Of a stretch of 64,000 nucleotides of DNA, positions 53,121 to 61,105 are shown in pieces. Every line of letters begins with the position of its first letter. Position 1 is the stretch's first letter. Source of the stretch: Desulfobacteraceae bacterium (GTDB taxonomy: Bacteria > Desulfobacterota > Desulfobacteria > Desulfobacterales > UBA5852); the NCBI GenBank assembly GCA_014237395.1, contig JABZFP010000030.1, positions 248,001-312,000 of the forward strand, in the 5' to 3' direction. The position numbers were made by a program, and so were the translations under genes. The notes beneath the pieces are model-generated. The model made no database searches. It saw only the letters and a list, made by a program, of their open reading frames with translations, and was not told where the DNA came from.

Positions 53121-53305
53121 GTTACTTTTCTTACACGCGCAAGAAAAGTAACCAAAAGAAGGCGCCCGTGTCACGGGGGTTTCCTGCGCGTCGCCGACAC
53201 GGCCGGCGTGCGCGGAAACTCGCCCGCCTGCGGCGGACTCAGACAATCCGCGCGCTTTTTCCGTCCGTATCGCCGATGCTCGACCCCGTGACAAAGGGGT
53301 AAACG
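53121..53305 (+). repeat. Dispersed repeat family A, copy 2
   Basis: It opens with a 12-bp-stem hairpin (53121-53132 with 53141-53152), then CCAAAAGAAGGC, GTGTCACGGGGG, a Cys/Arg-rich-looking GC block, CGCGGAAACTCGCCCGCC, ATCCGCGCGCTTTTTCCGTC and GTGACAAAGGGGTAAAC. Short open frames in it are not taken as genes. Confidence 0.75.
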
Positions 53306-53424
53306 TCACAATCATATTTTACGGAAACCGCACCATCCCCGAAAGCAATCCAGACCGAAAAGCGCTTGGCATAATATCCTGGTTGTATACAATGGGTGTT
53401 TAGTTTGGTTGAATACGGCATCAG

Positions 53425-53664
53425 TCAGTTAAGTGCCAAAAATAAGAAATATACACCAGATAGTAAGCACCCTATCCCGGACAGTATCGCTATCCATCCA
53501 TAACTTTCCACCCGCAATTTAATTTTTCTTTCTTTATTTGATTCCGGTAAATTTCGGATTTCATCGTAATCCATCTTTTTGTATTTAAAAAAAAGATAGA
53601 AGATATATATTCCACTTGAGATACCTGAAATACCATACACAGTATCTTTAATGAAAAACTTCAT
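53425..53664 (-). CDS. Small low-G+C membrane protein of unknown function
   Basis: This 79-residue protein has two predicted transmembrane helices (residues ~8-27 and ~55-78) separated by a charged loop (KKMDYDEIRNL...NKERKIKLR). I do not recognise a family. AAGGAAAG sits at good spacing before the ATG. Its base composition is much more A+T-rich than every neighbour, and two direct copies of repeat A flank it, which suggests recent acquisition. Confidence 0.6.
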   Translation of the reverse strand: MKFFIKDTVYGISGISSGIYIFYLFFKYKKMDYDEIRNLPESNKERKIKLRVESYGWIAILSGIGCLLSGVYFLFLALN

Positions 53665-53715
53665 AAGCTTTCCTTTTCATGAGGGATAAATATACAGAAA
53701 TAGTATCAATTTTAC

Positions 53716-53872
53716 GGTTCATTTTCTTTTATGTGAAAGAAAACGAACCAAAAGAAAACACCAATGCCACGGGGTTGTCCTGCGCGTCGCCGACACGGCC
53801 GGCACCCGCGGAAACTCCCATGCTATTTCCGTCCGCATCGTCGATGCTCGGCCCCGTGACTAAGGGGCAAAT
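53716..53872 (+). repeat. Dispersed repeat family A, copy 3
   Basis: It has the same order as copy 2: a hairpin (GGTTC...GAACC with TTTTCTTT/AAAGAAAA), CCAAAAGAAAAC, CCACGGGGTTGTCCTGCGCG, CGCGGAAACTC, TTTCCGTCCGCATCG and GTGACTAAGGGG. The middle GC-rich block is shorter by about 25 bases. Confidence 0.75.
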
Positions 53873-53936
53873 GACACAATTCCATTAATCTTATTATACG
53901 TAACGCAACGTCTGATCCCATTATACACGCTTCCCA

Positions 53937-54932
53937 TTATGGCCTGGCCCGGTTCAACCCCACAAAGGCGCCGCCGTTGCGTTCGCAGATGGCGCGCATG
54001 AGGGCGGCGAAGCGGATGCCGGTGATGCCGCGGGGGTCGGTGAGCACGGTGGGAAAGCCCACGGCATGAATGCGCACCCGGCGCTTCCCACCGGGTCCGG
54101 CGCGGTTGATTTTATCCACGGCTTTGACAGCGGCCTGCATGTCCCGGCCGGAGTATTCATCCCCGAAGACATAGAGACTGATGTTTTTCTTGGGGTCGTA
54201 GAAGGACTGGATGGCCATGGTGATGCCCTCCACCGGGCTGCTGTTGCTGAAAGGCTGCCAGGTGGCCAGCGCTTCCAGAATCACTTCCCGGCGGCGTTTG
54301 GTGTCGGGGATCCAGCGGTCACGGTACTGGGGGAACATATAGTCCCCCATATCGTTCATAATCTGGATGCCCTTGACTTTGGGGTAGACGTTCAGGGTCT
54401 CGCGGATCTTCTTCTGGACGGTGCCCCAGGCGCCGCGCTGCATGCTGCCGGAGGTGTCGATGATGAAGATGATGTACTCGCTGTCCACCGGGATGCCGCC
54501 CACCGAGGCATTTGGTTTGGGCGGGCGTCGGGCGGAGAGGCGCTTCATCTCTTCGGTCAGATCCTGCAGGGTGCGGGCCATGCGTCCTTCAATGATATTT
54601 TGAACCTCGGCATTGTCGCGGGCGGCGGCATATTCGCCTTCGATGGCGGACAGATCGCCCTGCAGACGGGCCAGTTCTTTCTTGGCTTCGGTCAGCTGAA
54701 TTCGCTTGGCTTCGAGCTCCCGCTCGATCACCAGGGATTCGCCGCGGATGTCATGTTTTTCCTCTTCCAGCCGGATGATGGCGGCATCGAGATCGGTCCG
54801 GGTCTGCTCGATCACCAGGGGCTCGCCGAATTTTGAGAGAACAAACAGCAGAATAATGGCCCCGAAGGCGCAGCAGATGCAATCCAGGAAGGAGAGGCTG
54901 AAGACTTCGATATCGCGGCGGCGCGGGCGCAT
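53937..54932 (-). CDS. Membrane-anchored VWA protein with ExbD-like N-terminus (paralogue 1)
   Basis: This 331-residue protein has a short basic cytoplasmic N-terminus, one transmembrane helix (residues ~12-33) that contains Asp17 in FLDC, a coiled coil (~45-125) and a VWA domain (~150-325) with an intact MIDAS (DTSGS). The placement of Asp two residues after the start of the helix, after 'FSLSF', matches the LIDV/LLDV motif of ExbD and TolR, the proton-carrying stator subunits. By that topology the VWA domain is periplasmic. It is two bases after the second paralogue and last in a block with an ExbB-type channel. No peptidoglycan-binding domain is present. Confidence 0.82.
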   Translation of the reverse strand: MRPRRRDIEVFSLSFLDCICCAFGAIILLFVLSKFGEPLVIEQTRTDLDAAIIRLEEEKHDIRGESLVIERELEAKRIQLTEAKKELARLQGDLSAIEGEYAAARDNAEVQNIIEGRMARTLQDLTEEMKRLSARRPPKPNASVGGIPVDSEYIIFIIDTSGSMQRGAWGTVQKKIRETLNVYPKVKGIQIMNDMGDYMFPQYRDRWIPDTKRRREVILEALATWQPFSNSSPVEGITMAIQSFYDPKKNISLYVFGDEYSGRDMQAAVKAVDKINRAGPGGKRRVRIHAVGFPTVLTDPRGITGIRFAALMRAICERNGGAFVGLNRARP

Positions 54933-54934
54933 GG

Positions 54935-56026
54935 TCAGGGCCAGTCCGGTGAGGGGCAGAAATAGGCGCCCCGGGTCAGGGCGGCCAGTTTCCAGTAGGC
55001 ACTGGCCGCGGCCGGATCCCCTTCCAGGGGGAAGAGGATGACGTTGACGGGGATTTTGTCGGGCAGCATCTTGACGGCGCGATCGAAGAGCTGGAGACGC
55101 TTTTCGCCTGAAACCTTGCTGAACCAGGGCTTGTCGGTGCCCCTGGTGGGCAGCCCGTCCGTCACCAGGAAGACGTTATCCGGTTCCGGCCGGAGCTTAC
55201 GCAAGACGTCAAAGGCGTTGGCCAGGCTGGTGCTTTTTTCGGGTACCAGCTTGTAGAGATGGTCGATGGCCTTGTTGAGCTGCGAAGCGTCGGACGTCTT
55301 CAACCAGCGGCCTTCGGTGCCCGGAAGCAAGGGCCGGGCGGTTTCGTTGAAAACGACAATCTGGTAGCGGCTGCCGGGCGGGAACTGGGCCGTCAGCCAG
55401 TCCACCGTGGCTAAAGCTTTGCGCCATTTGGGGGATTTGCGCTGCTGGTCTTCCGACAGGTTGCGGCGGCGGATGATACCCACGATGCTGGCGTCCAGCA
55501 TGCTGGCGGAAGCGTCCAGCAGGATCAGAATATGGCCGCCGCCAACCTGCAGGTCGGTGAGATACTGCCGGTTGCCCTCGCCGGCAAACGAGCGCACCTT
55601 GGACCCGTAATCGTCCTCGTCCTGGCTGCCGGCCTTGAGCCGTTGAACCCCTTCGTCCAGCGAGCGCACATCGGCTTTCAGTTTGTTGGCGTTTTCTTTC
55701 AGCGCCAGGGTCTTGTCCTGATAGTGGGCGATTTCAAGCTGGCGTTCTTTCAGCACCGGTACGATCTGACGGGTGGATCCCTGGATGCGCACGAATTCCT
55801 GCTCGGTTGATTCCAGTGCGTTGCGCAGGTCCACCATGCGCTTGCGGCCCTCTAAAACTTCGCGCTCCAACTGGTTGACTTCGCTCGTCAGGTCCTGGGT
55901 GACCTGGTCGCGGCGCACGGCGCTGCGGGCGTTGACAATGACGAACAGCAAAATAATGGCCCCCAGACCGCAGCAGATGCAGTCGATGAAGGACAGGCTG
56001 AAGATATTAAGCGACCGGCGTTTCAT
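54935..56026 (-). CDS. Membrane-anchored VWA protein with ExbD-like N-terminus (paralogue 2)
   Basis: This 363-residue protein has the same plan as its neighbour: basic N-terminus, a helix at residues ~9-30 with Asp15 in FIDC, a long coiled coil (~38-130) and a VWA domain (~165-350) with DASAS as MIDAS and 'LVTDGLPTRGTD' as the third metal segment. The membrane segment is nearly identical to that of paralogue 1 while the VWA domains are quite different, so the pair probably forms a heterodimer in one complex. Its start lies inside the end of the FHA gene (20-base overlap), so translation is coupled. Confidence 0.82.
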   Translation of the reverse strand: MKRRSLNIFSLSFIDCICCGLGAIILLFVIVNARSAVRRDQVTQDLTSEVNQLEREVLEGRKRMVDLRNALESTEQEFVRIQGSTRQIVPVLKERQLEIAHYQDKTLALKENANKLKADVRSLDEGVQRLKAGSQDEDDYGSKVRSFAGEGNRQYLTDLQVGGGHILILLDASASMLDASIVGIIRRRNLSEDQQRKSPKWRKALATVDWLTAQFPPGSRYQIVVFNETARPLLPGTEGRWLKTSDASQLNKAIDHLYKLVPEKSTSLANAFDVLRKLRPEPDNVFLVTDGLPTRGTDKPWFSKVSGEKRLQLFDRAVKMLPDKIPVNVILFPLEGDPAAASAYWKLAALTRGAYFCPSPDWP

Positions 56027-57428
56027 CGTTTTCCAGACAGGCGATAACCTGCAGTTTTTCTCCGGGAGTGCCCACCCGGATCGATTGTCCCACGGTCAGT
56101 TCCGTTTCCCCGATGACTTTCACGCCGTCCACGAAGGTGCCGTAGGTGCTGGTGTCCGTGAGGACCAGGCGGCTTTCCCGTCTCACCACGGCGCAGTGGC
56201 GGCGGGAAACGCCTTCGGTCCGGCCATGAATGCGAATCCCGGAAGGGCCGGCCGGAATCTGGCAGCCGATGATCAGGGGGACCTCTGACAGCGGGTAGCC
56301 CCGGCTGCGGTAGAGAAGATGGGTGGCGACCGGTTGATCATCGGTCTGGTGGGCGCTCGGGGTCGGGACGGCGGCGTCCGGTCGATCATTGCCACGCGGT
56401 TTCCGGTTAAGGAAGGGCACGCCCTTGCGTCCTTCCGGCCGGGGAAAGTCGCCGATAAAAGCGAGGGCGCCTTTGGCACCGGCACCTTCGGACAGCGTCC
56501 GCACGCGGGCACTGGCAGCCGCCTCCAGGCGTTGACAAAAACCGGGCAGGCCCGCAGCGCGGTGGCTGACGAGAATCGTGCCCAGGGGCTGTTTGCGAAA
56601 ATAGTCCTGCTGCAGGATATAGATCTGGCGGTGGATGGCATCCATCAGGGGTAACAGGGGGCGTTCCAGCGGGTCCCGTGCCAGCCGGATGCGGTGGGTG
56701 TCGTCGGGGGTTGCCATCGCGACTTCGGTGTCTTCGGCTTGCGTCAGGTCTTCCAGCAGGGTCGGCAGACGGTCATAAAGAGCCTGTTCGGTGTCGGCGT
56801 CGTGAAAGGGATCGAAACGGGTGCGGCGGACGAATTCATCGGCAATGGCCTGCATCCAGGCGGTCCGCAGACGGTCCAGACCGAAACCATCGACGGACGC
56901 GTGATCTAAAACGGCAGGGGCGCGGCGGCAGTCCAGTACGGTCAGAACAGTGCGGTGCAGGTGGAGATCGAGGTGCAACAGGATTTCTGTCGGGGCGTCT
57001 TTCGGAAGTGCGGCCAGGGCATGGGAGATAAATCCATCGACCGGAATGGCCAGGGCCTTCATGATGCCGGCCAGCAGTTCCAGCTGCGGCTCGCTATACG
57101 TATCCGGCACGGCCACCAGGACGTCCCGGTGCACCGGGGCCAACTGCTTCCAGATGGCTTTCAGGTGGGCGTGGGCCAGGTCGGCATGGGTCCACCCCGC
57201 ATAGGCCGGGTCCTGCAGGGGCGCGCTGGTCAGCTGGTCCCAGAAGTAGTGGTTGGTCTGGCGCGGCACCTGGCGGCAGCGTTTTTCCGCGGCGACGCCA
57301 ACCTGGAGGTGCCCCGCTTCGATGACGGCAAAACCTGGACTGGCTAGGGCGCCTGCCTCAATTTCCAGGAGCATTTCGTCAGGGCCAGCCGCCAGGATGC
57401 CCGTATCGTTCAATGCCAATCCGATCAT
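56007..57428 (-). CDS. FHA-domain protein with degenerate actin/Hsp70-like N-terminal domain
   Basis: This 473-residue cytoplasmic protein ends in an FHA phosphothreonine-binding domain (residues ~385-465) with 'GVSRRHCAVV' and 'TSTYGTFVDG'. The N-terminal ~320 residues resemble an actin/Hsp70-type ATPase ('DVLVAVPDTYSEPQLELL', 'LLHLDLHLHRTVLTVLDC', 'ILVSHRAAGLPGF'), but the first phosphate loop reads LALNDTGI instead of DxGT, so ATPase activity is doubtful. A Pro-rich linker joins the two. It overlaps the channel gene and the VWA gene, and probably couples the kinase encoded upstream to the membrane complex. Confidence 0.75.
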   Translation of the reverse strand: MIGLALNDTGILAAGPDEMLLEIEAGALASPGFAVIEAGHLQVGVAAEKRCRQVPRQTNHYFWDQLTSAPLQDPAYAGWTHADLAHAHLKAIWKQLAPVHRDVLVAVPDTYSEPQLELLAGIMKALAIPVDGFISHALAALPKDAPTEILLHLDLHLHRTVLTVLDCRRAPAVLDHASVDGFGLDRLRTAWMQAIADEFVRRTRFDPFHDADTEQALYDRLPTLLEDLTQAEDTEVAMATPDDTHRIRLARDPLERPLLPLMDAIHRQIYILQQDYFRKQPLGTILVSHRAAGLPGFCQRLEAAASARVRTLSEGAGAKGALAFIGDFPRPEGRKGVPFLNRKPRGNDRPDAAVPTPSAHQTDDQPVATHLLYRSRGYPLSEVPLIIGCQIPAGPSGIRIHGRTEGVSRRHCAVVRRESRLVLTDTSTYGTFVDGVKVIGETELTVGQSIRVGTPGEKLQVIACLENDETPVA

Positions 57429-58249
57429 ATGCCACCTGCCTCCATCGGTCGGGTATGCAACCGTCGGGTAAGCTTTTCCTCGCAGTAGGCTTCGGTATCC
57501 AGGACATAGCGCTCCTGCAGCAGCTGCAGCTGGTGCAGGAGAAACATGAGCACGATGCTGATCAATAGCGCGATCAGGGTCGAGTTGAAGGCCACCCCCA
57601 GGCTCTGCGTTACCTCCAGGATGTCACCCTGCACCGCCTTGTGGGCATTCCCCAGGGCCTGACCGATACCGCGCACCGTGCCGATGAAGCCGACCGAGGG
57701 AATGGCCCAGGCAATGTAGCGGATCATGGCCAGTTCGGCATCCAGGCGCTCCCCTTCGGCTTCGCAGGACGCGTGCATGGCATGGGCCACATCCTGGATG
57801 TTGCGGGTCGAACCGAAACGGTGCAGGGCTGCCAGCAGGGTCCGGGGCAGGAGAGATTGCCGCTGGTCCGCCGGCAGGGCCTGGATGCGGCGCGAGAACA
57901 CGAGGGCGTCTTCCGGCAGGATGCGGACGCCTTCGGCCAGCGGGATCAGGTCGAGGTTCAGCAGACCGCGATGCCGGATGGTGCTGATACCCTTGTATCC
58001 CATGATGGCCAGGGCCCAGAACATGAGAACAAAGCATGCTTCCTGTTCGTAGTCTTTCACCATGACGAACAGCGACTGGTCGCTGGAGGGGGGCTCGTCC
58101 GTTTCCAGGGCGGCGGCCTGGGCCGCGAGAACGGCATCCGCATTGGGCCGGATGATGGCCACGTAGGCGGCATGCACCAGGATCACGATGACGATCAGGG
58201 CGAAGACCTGGTAGATGAATTCAAGGGATACCGGCAGGTTCTGTTTCAT
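57425..58249 (-). CDS. MotA/TolQ/ExbB-type proton channel family protein
   Basis: This 274-residue membrane protein has helices at residues ~10-32, ~70-90, ~175-200 and ~215-245. The segment 'IPSVGFIGTVRGIGQAL' matches the conserved 'GLLGTVxGI' of ExbB and TolQ helix 2-3, and the following 'AVQGDILEVTQSLGVAFNSTLIAL' fits the last helix. Such proteins form pentamers around a pair of ExbD-type subunits and turn proton flow into motion. The two VWA proteins downstream have ExbD-like anchors. The gene overlaps the FHA gene by four bases. Confidence 0.85.
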   Translation of the reverse strand: MKQNLPVSLEFIYQVFALIVIVILVHAAYVAIIRPNADAVLAAQAAALETDEPPSSDQSLFVMVKDYEQEACFVLMFWALAIMGYKGISTIRHRGLLNLDLIPLAEGVRILPEDALVFSRRIQALPADQRQSLLPRTLLAALHRFGSTRNIQDVAHAMHASCEAEGERLDAELAMIRYIAWAIPSVGFIGTVRGIGQALGNAHKAVQGDILEVTQSLGVAFNSTLIALLISIVLMFLLHQLQLLQERYVLDTEAYCEEKLTRRLHTRPMEAGGI

Positions 58250-58340
58250 AATGTCTTTCCTGATGTTGTGTCAAATTTCCAGTCATTAAATAGTGGGGTG
58301 CTTTTCAATTTGAAACTTTCCGGGCATCTCAAATAGGGCT

Positions 58341-58518
58341 GTTCATTTTCTTTCACGTGAAAGAAAACGTCAGTGTCACGAACCCTTCGGGTTCGCCTGC
58401 GCGTCGTGGCCCCGGTTGGACGCGCCGAAACTCGCCCTGTTGCAGCGGGGCGCAGACAGTCGCCGCGTTTTTCTCGCCCGCAACCCCGATGCCCGGCTTC
58501 GCGACAAAGGGGAAAACG
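58341..58518 (+). repeat. Dispersed repeat family A, copy 4
   Basis: It begins with a perfect 22-bp palindrome (58346-58367, TTTTCTTTCAC and complement), then GTGTCACGAACCC, CCTGCGCGTCG, CGAAACTCGCCC, CAGTCGCCGCG, CCCGCAACCCCGATG and GCGACAAAGGGGAAAAC. It separates the two halves of the kinase/motor gene cluster. Confidence 0.75.
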
Positions 58519-58541
58519 GCAAAATAATTCAGACATTTTGC

Positions 58542-58666
58542 GACGGGTTCGTGAAACGTTCAAGATCAAGGCGCGTAAATTCCGAAGAGAGAGGCGTACA
58601 GAAATGTACGCCGCAATGATGAGGAATGCTGCGCAACGCCGATATTGGACGTTTCACGAACCCGTC
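58542..58666. repeat. Palindromic intergenic element, family B, copy 5
   Basis: Perfect 18-bp arms (58542-58559 and 58649-58666) with core TTCAAGATCAAGGCGCG, inner hairpin GGCGTAC/GTACGCC and GCAACGCCGATATTGGA. The right arm overlaps the stop codon of the small exported protein gene. Confidence 0.75.
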
Positions 58667-58961
58667 AAATATCCACCGGGAAATCGACGGCCTTGTCGAC
58701 CCGGATTTCTTCGGACGGGGAAAACGCTTTCAATTCGTCTTTCTGGCGGCGGTAGGCCCGTTGCCGGTCCTGGGTCGTCTTTTCTTTGCCGGTCGCCGGC
58801 GGATTGTCTTCCGGCGCAACGTCGGTCTGGGCCGGAGCGGTTGCGGCCGGCGGTGTTTCGGCCGACTGGGCCCAAAGGGCCGGTGGGGGGGCACCCAGCA
58901 GGCCCACCAGAAGTAACGTCATGCCGATCAGTCCGGCGGCGTGTTGTCGATCGTCGTTCAT
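58665..58961 (-). CDS. Small exported protein of unknown function
   Basis: This 98-residue protein has a signal peptide (residues ~1-32, cleavage near LWA-QSA), a Pro/Ala/Thr-rich stretch and a charged C-terminal half (KEKTTQDRQRAYRRQKDELKA). No family is recognised. Its start overlaps the stop of the PEGA/SUMF1 gene (ATGA), so it belongs to the kinase block. Its stop codon is inside palindromic element B5. Confidence 0.6.
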   Translation of the reverse strand: MNDDRQHAAGLIGMTLLLVGLLGAPPPALWAQSAETPPAATAPAQTDVAPEDNPPATGKEKTTQDRQRAYRRQKDELKAFSPSEEIRVDKAVDFPVDI

Positions 58962-61105
58962 GGTGTACTTTCCACCGGGTCGACATACCGGCATACCCGG
59001 AAACCAAGGTCTTGGCGGGCCTCGTCCTGGTAATCCCGGTAGGCGACCCGCAGGTTGCGTATGGACGCGTGTTTCCAGCTGCTGCCTTTGATGACATGGT
59101 GCTGGCCCTCTGCCGGGCCGGTGGGGTCCGTGTCGACCTGCCCGGTCTGGAAGGGGTAAATGGTGTAGACGTCATGGCACCATTCCGCCACGTTGCCGCC
59201 CAGATCGAACAGGCCTTCCGGGTTGGGGGGAAACGCGCCCACCGGAGCGGCGGTGGGGTAGGCATCCTGGTACGTTTCGAGGGTGAGCGTCAGAATGTCA
59301 GCCGCACTGGCATCGGCGATATTGACGCTTTTGGCCGGCGGCGGATAACTTTCCCCCCAGGGATATTTCCAGGACCTGGCCGTGGCGCCGTAGCGCGCGC
59401 AGAATTCCCACTCGGCCTCGGTCGGCAGACGATAGCCGTTGCCGATGGGGGATGTCGAGCGCAGCTCACCGTTCACCTCCACGTAAACCGGCGGTAGCTT
59501 ATCCTTGAGGCTGAGCCAGTTGCAGAAGCGGGCGGCCTGTTTCCAGGTGACCTGGACGGCCGGCTGATCGGCCTGGTTGAGGCTTTTACCCTTGAAGGCG
59601 CCCGAATCATGTTCGGGCTGAAACGCACGGAACTCGCGGTTGGTCACTTCCTTGAGCCCCATGAAGATTGGACGCGTCAGAAGGATGACCCGCAGGGTTT
59701 CGTTGGCGCGGCGCCCCTGCTCCCGGCGGGACGCCCCCATTTGAAAACGGCCCGGTTCGATCCGTTTCAGGCGGTATCCGTTGGACGCCCGGATGACGCC
59801 GGGGACCTCGGTGGCATTCGTGCGCTTGCTGGCGACCTGCAGTTCGATCGGGAAGCCCGGCCGGGGTGTGATGCGGCGGGTGAAGGGTGTGAATCCTTTT
59901 TTGCGGATCTCAAGGTGGTGCGTCACGGCCAGCAGTGAGATTTTTTCAGGGACCGGGCCATAGGCGCGGCCGTCGATGAAAAGCGTTGCACCGTCCGGCG
60001 CATGGCGCAAATGGACGATCCCCATAAGCGGTGTCAGCTGCATTTGGATATCGGTTCGCTCTCCCGAGCGGACGGTGACTTCCCGGGAAGCGGGGGCGTA
60101 GCCGGATTTGGAAAGCTGGACCATGTGGGGTTGATCCGGTGCAAGATCGACTTCCAGGGGTGTCTGCCCCTGGTATTGGGAGCCGATCATGACGTTGGCG
60201 CCTGCCGGCTGGGAGGTGATGGCCAGACGGCCGTCCAGTGGCGCCAGGATGGCGGTCTCGACCGTGATGGGCTGTCCGGCCGTGACCGGAACCATTTTTT
60301 GCCAGGGTTTGTAGCCGGCATGCTGAAGTTCCAGGCGGCGGGTGCCCGCGCTCATGGGCATGGTGGCGGGCGTCAATCCCCCGGGGGTGCCATCGATGCT
60401 GATCTGCGCCTGCGCGGGAATCGAGGTCACGGTGACGTCGGCATAGTCGGGTATCAGGCCGATTGTCAGGGCTTGTCGGCGTCCCATGCCCTCGACGTCG
60501 ATCATGGCTTCGAAGAGGCGGTAAAGGGGGGCTTCGATCTGGAGTTGATGCGCTCCGGCTGCAACTTCCAGATCGTTCAGGGGTGTTGCCCCGACGACGT
60601 CCTGGTCGATCCGGATGCGCGCGGCGGTGACGACGGACGCTGGTTGGTCCGCGACATGGGTCGTGATGGTCAGGCGGCCCGGTAGCTTGACCATCGACAA
60701 GTCCAAGGTCTGGCGCGCCTGGGCGCCAATGGTGATATCGGTGGACAGGGGTTCATACCCGTCCTTGACAGCGGTCAGGCGGTAGGTGCCGGGGCGCAGG
60801 AGATAGTAGCCTTTTAAGCGTGGTGTCAGGAGGGCGCCCTGGATCGTCACCCGGTCGGGTTCCGGTTGGATCGTGAGACGCAGCTGGCGGGCCGTGAACA
60901 CGAACCACACGCCGTACAGCAGGCCCGCTAAAAGGAAAACGGCGATCAGGCCGACGATCTTGCGGCGCCGGGAAGGGCGGGGCGGGGGAGTGTGGTGCGA
61001 CGGCTCAAAGGGAAAGGGGGCAATGGTCCGGGGCGCCGCAGTGTCCGGCGGGGTGGTGTCCCGCGAGGGGGGCGATCCCGGAGGTTTTAGATCTTTTCCG
61101 TGCAT
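58958..61105 (-). CDS. PEGA-repeat protein with C-terminal SUMF1-like domain
   Basis: This 715-residue protein has a Pro-rich cytoplasmic N-terminus, one transmembrane helix (residues ~50-72), several PEGA-type beta repeats (~75-430, e.g. 'PAGANVMIGSQYQGQTPLEVDL', 'PDGATLFIDGRAYGPVP') and a formylglycine-generating-enzyme-like (SUMF1) domain (~445-710; 'FQMGASRREQGRR', 'RLPTEAEWEFCARYG', 'FDLGGNVAEWCHD', 'LGFRVCRY'). The cysteine pair used by true formylglycine-generating enzymes is absent from the 'SSWKHASIRNLRVAYRD' segment, so it is unlikely to modify sulfatases. It overlaps the kinase gene by 19 bases and is probably a substrate or partner of that kinase on the periplasmic side. Confidence 0.85.
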   Translation of the reverse strand: MHGKDLKPPGSPPSRDTTPPDTAAPRTIAPFPFEPSHHTPPPRPSRRRKIVGLIAVFLLAGLLYGVWFVFTARQLRLTIQPEPDRVTIQGALLTPRLKGYYLLRPGTYRLTAVKDGYEPLSTDITIGAQARQTLDLSMVKLPGRLTITTHVADQPASVVTAARIRIDQDVVGATPLNDLEVAAGAHQLQIEAPLYRLFEAMIDVEGMGRRQALTIGLIPDYADVTVTSIPAQAQISIDGTPGGLTPATMPMSAGTRRLELQHAGYKPWQKMVPVTAGQPITVETAILAPLDGRLAITSQPAGANVMIGSQYQGQTPLEVDLAPDQPHMVQLSKSGYAPASREVTVRSGERTDIQMQLTPLMGIVHLRHAPDGATLFIDGRAYGPVPEKISLLAVTHHLEIRKKGFTPFTRRITPRPGFPIELQVASKRTNATEVPGVIRASNGYRLKRIEPGRFQMGASRREQGRRANETLRVILLTRPIFMGLKEVTNREFRAFQPEHDSGAFKGKSLNQADQPAVQVTWKQAARFCNWLSLKDKLPPVYVEVNGELRSTSPIGNGYRLPTEAEWEFCARYGATARSWKYPWGESYPPPAKSVNIADASAADILTLTLETYQDAYPTAAPVGAFPPNPEGLFDLGGNVAEWCHDVYTIYPFQTGQVDTDPTGPAEGQHHVIKGSSWKHASIRNLRVAYRDYQDEARQDLGFRVCRYVDPVESTP

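Noticed and set aside
53108..53302. Short Arg/Lys-rich frames within repeat copies A2-A4 as genes
   Set aside because: The same blocks recur in non-coding spots with indels that shift the frame, and no ribosome sites or homologous proteins are evident.
17565..58666. Palindromic repeats as CRISPR or an insertion sequence
   Set aside because: Copies are kilobases apart without regular spacers, are under 150 bp and encode no transposase.
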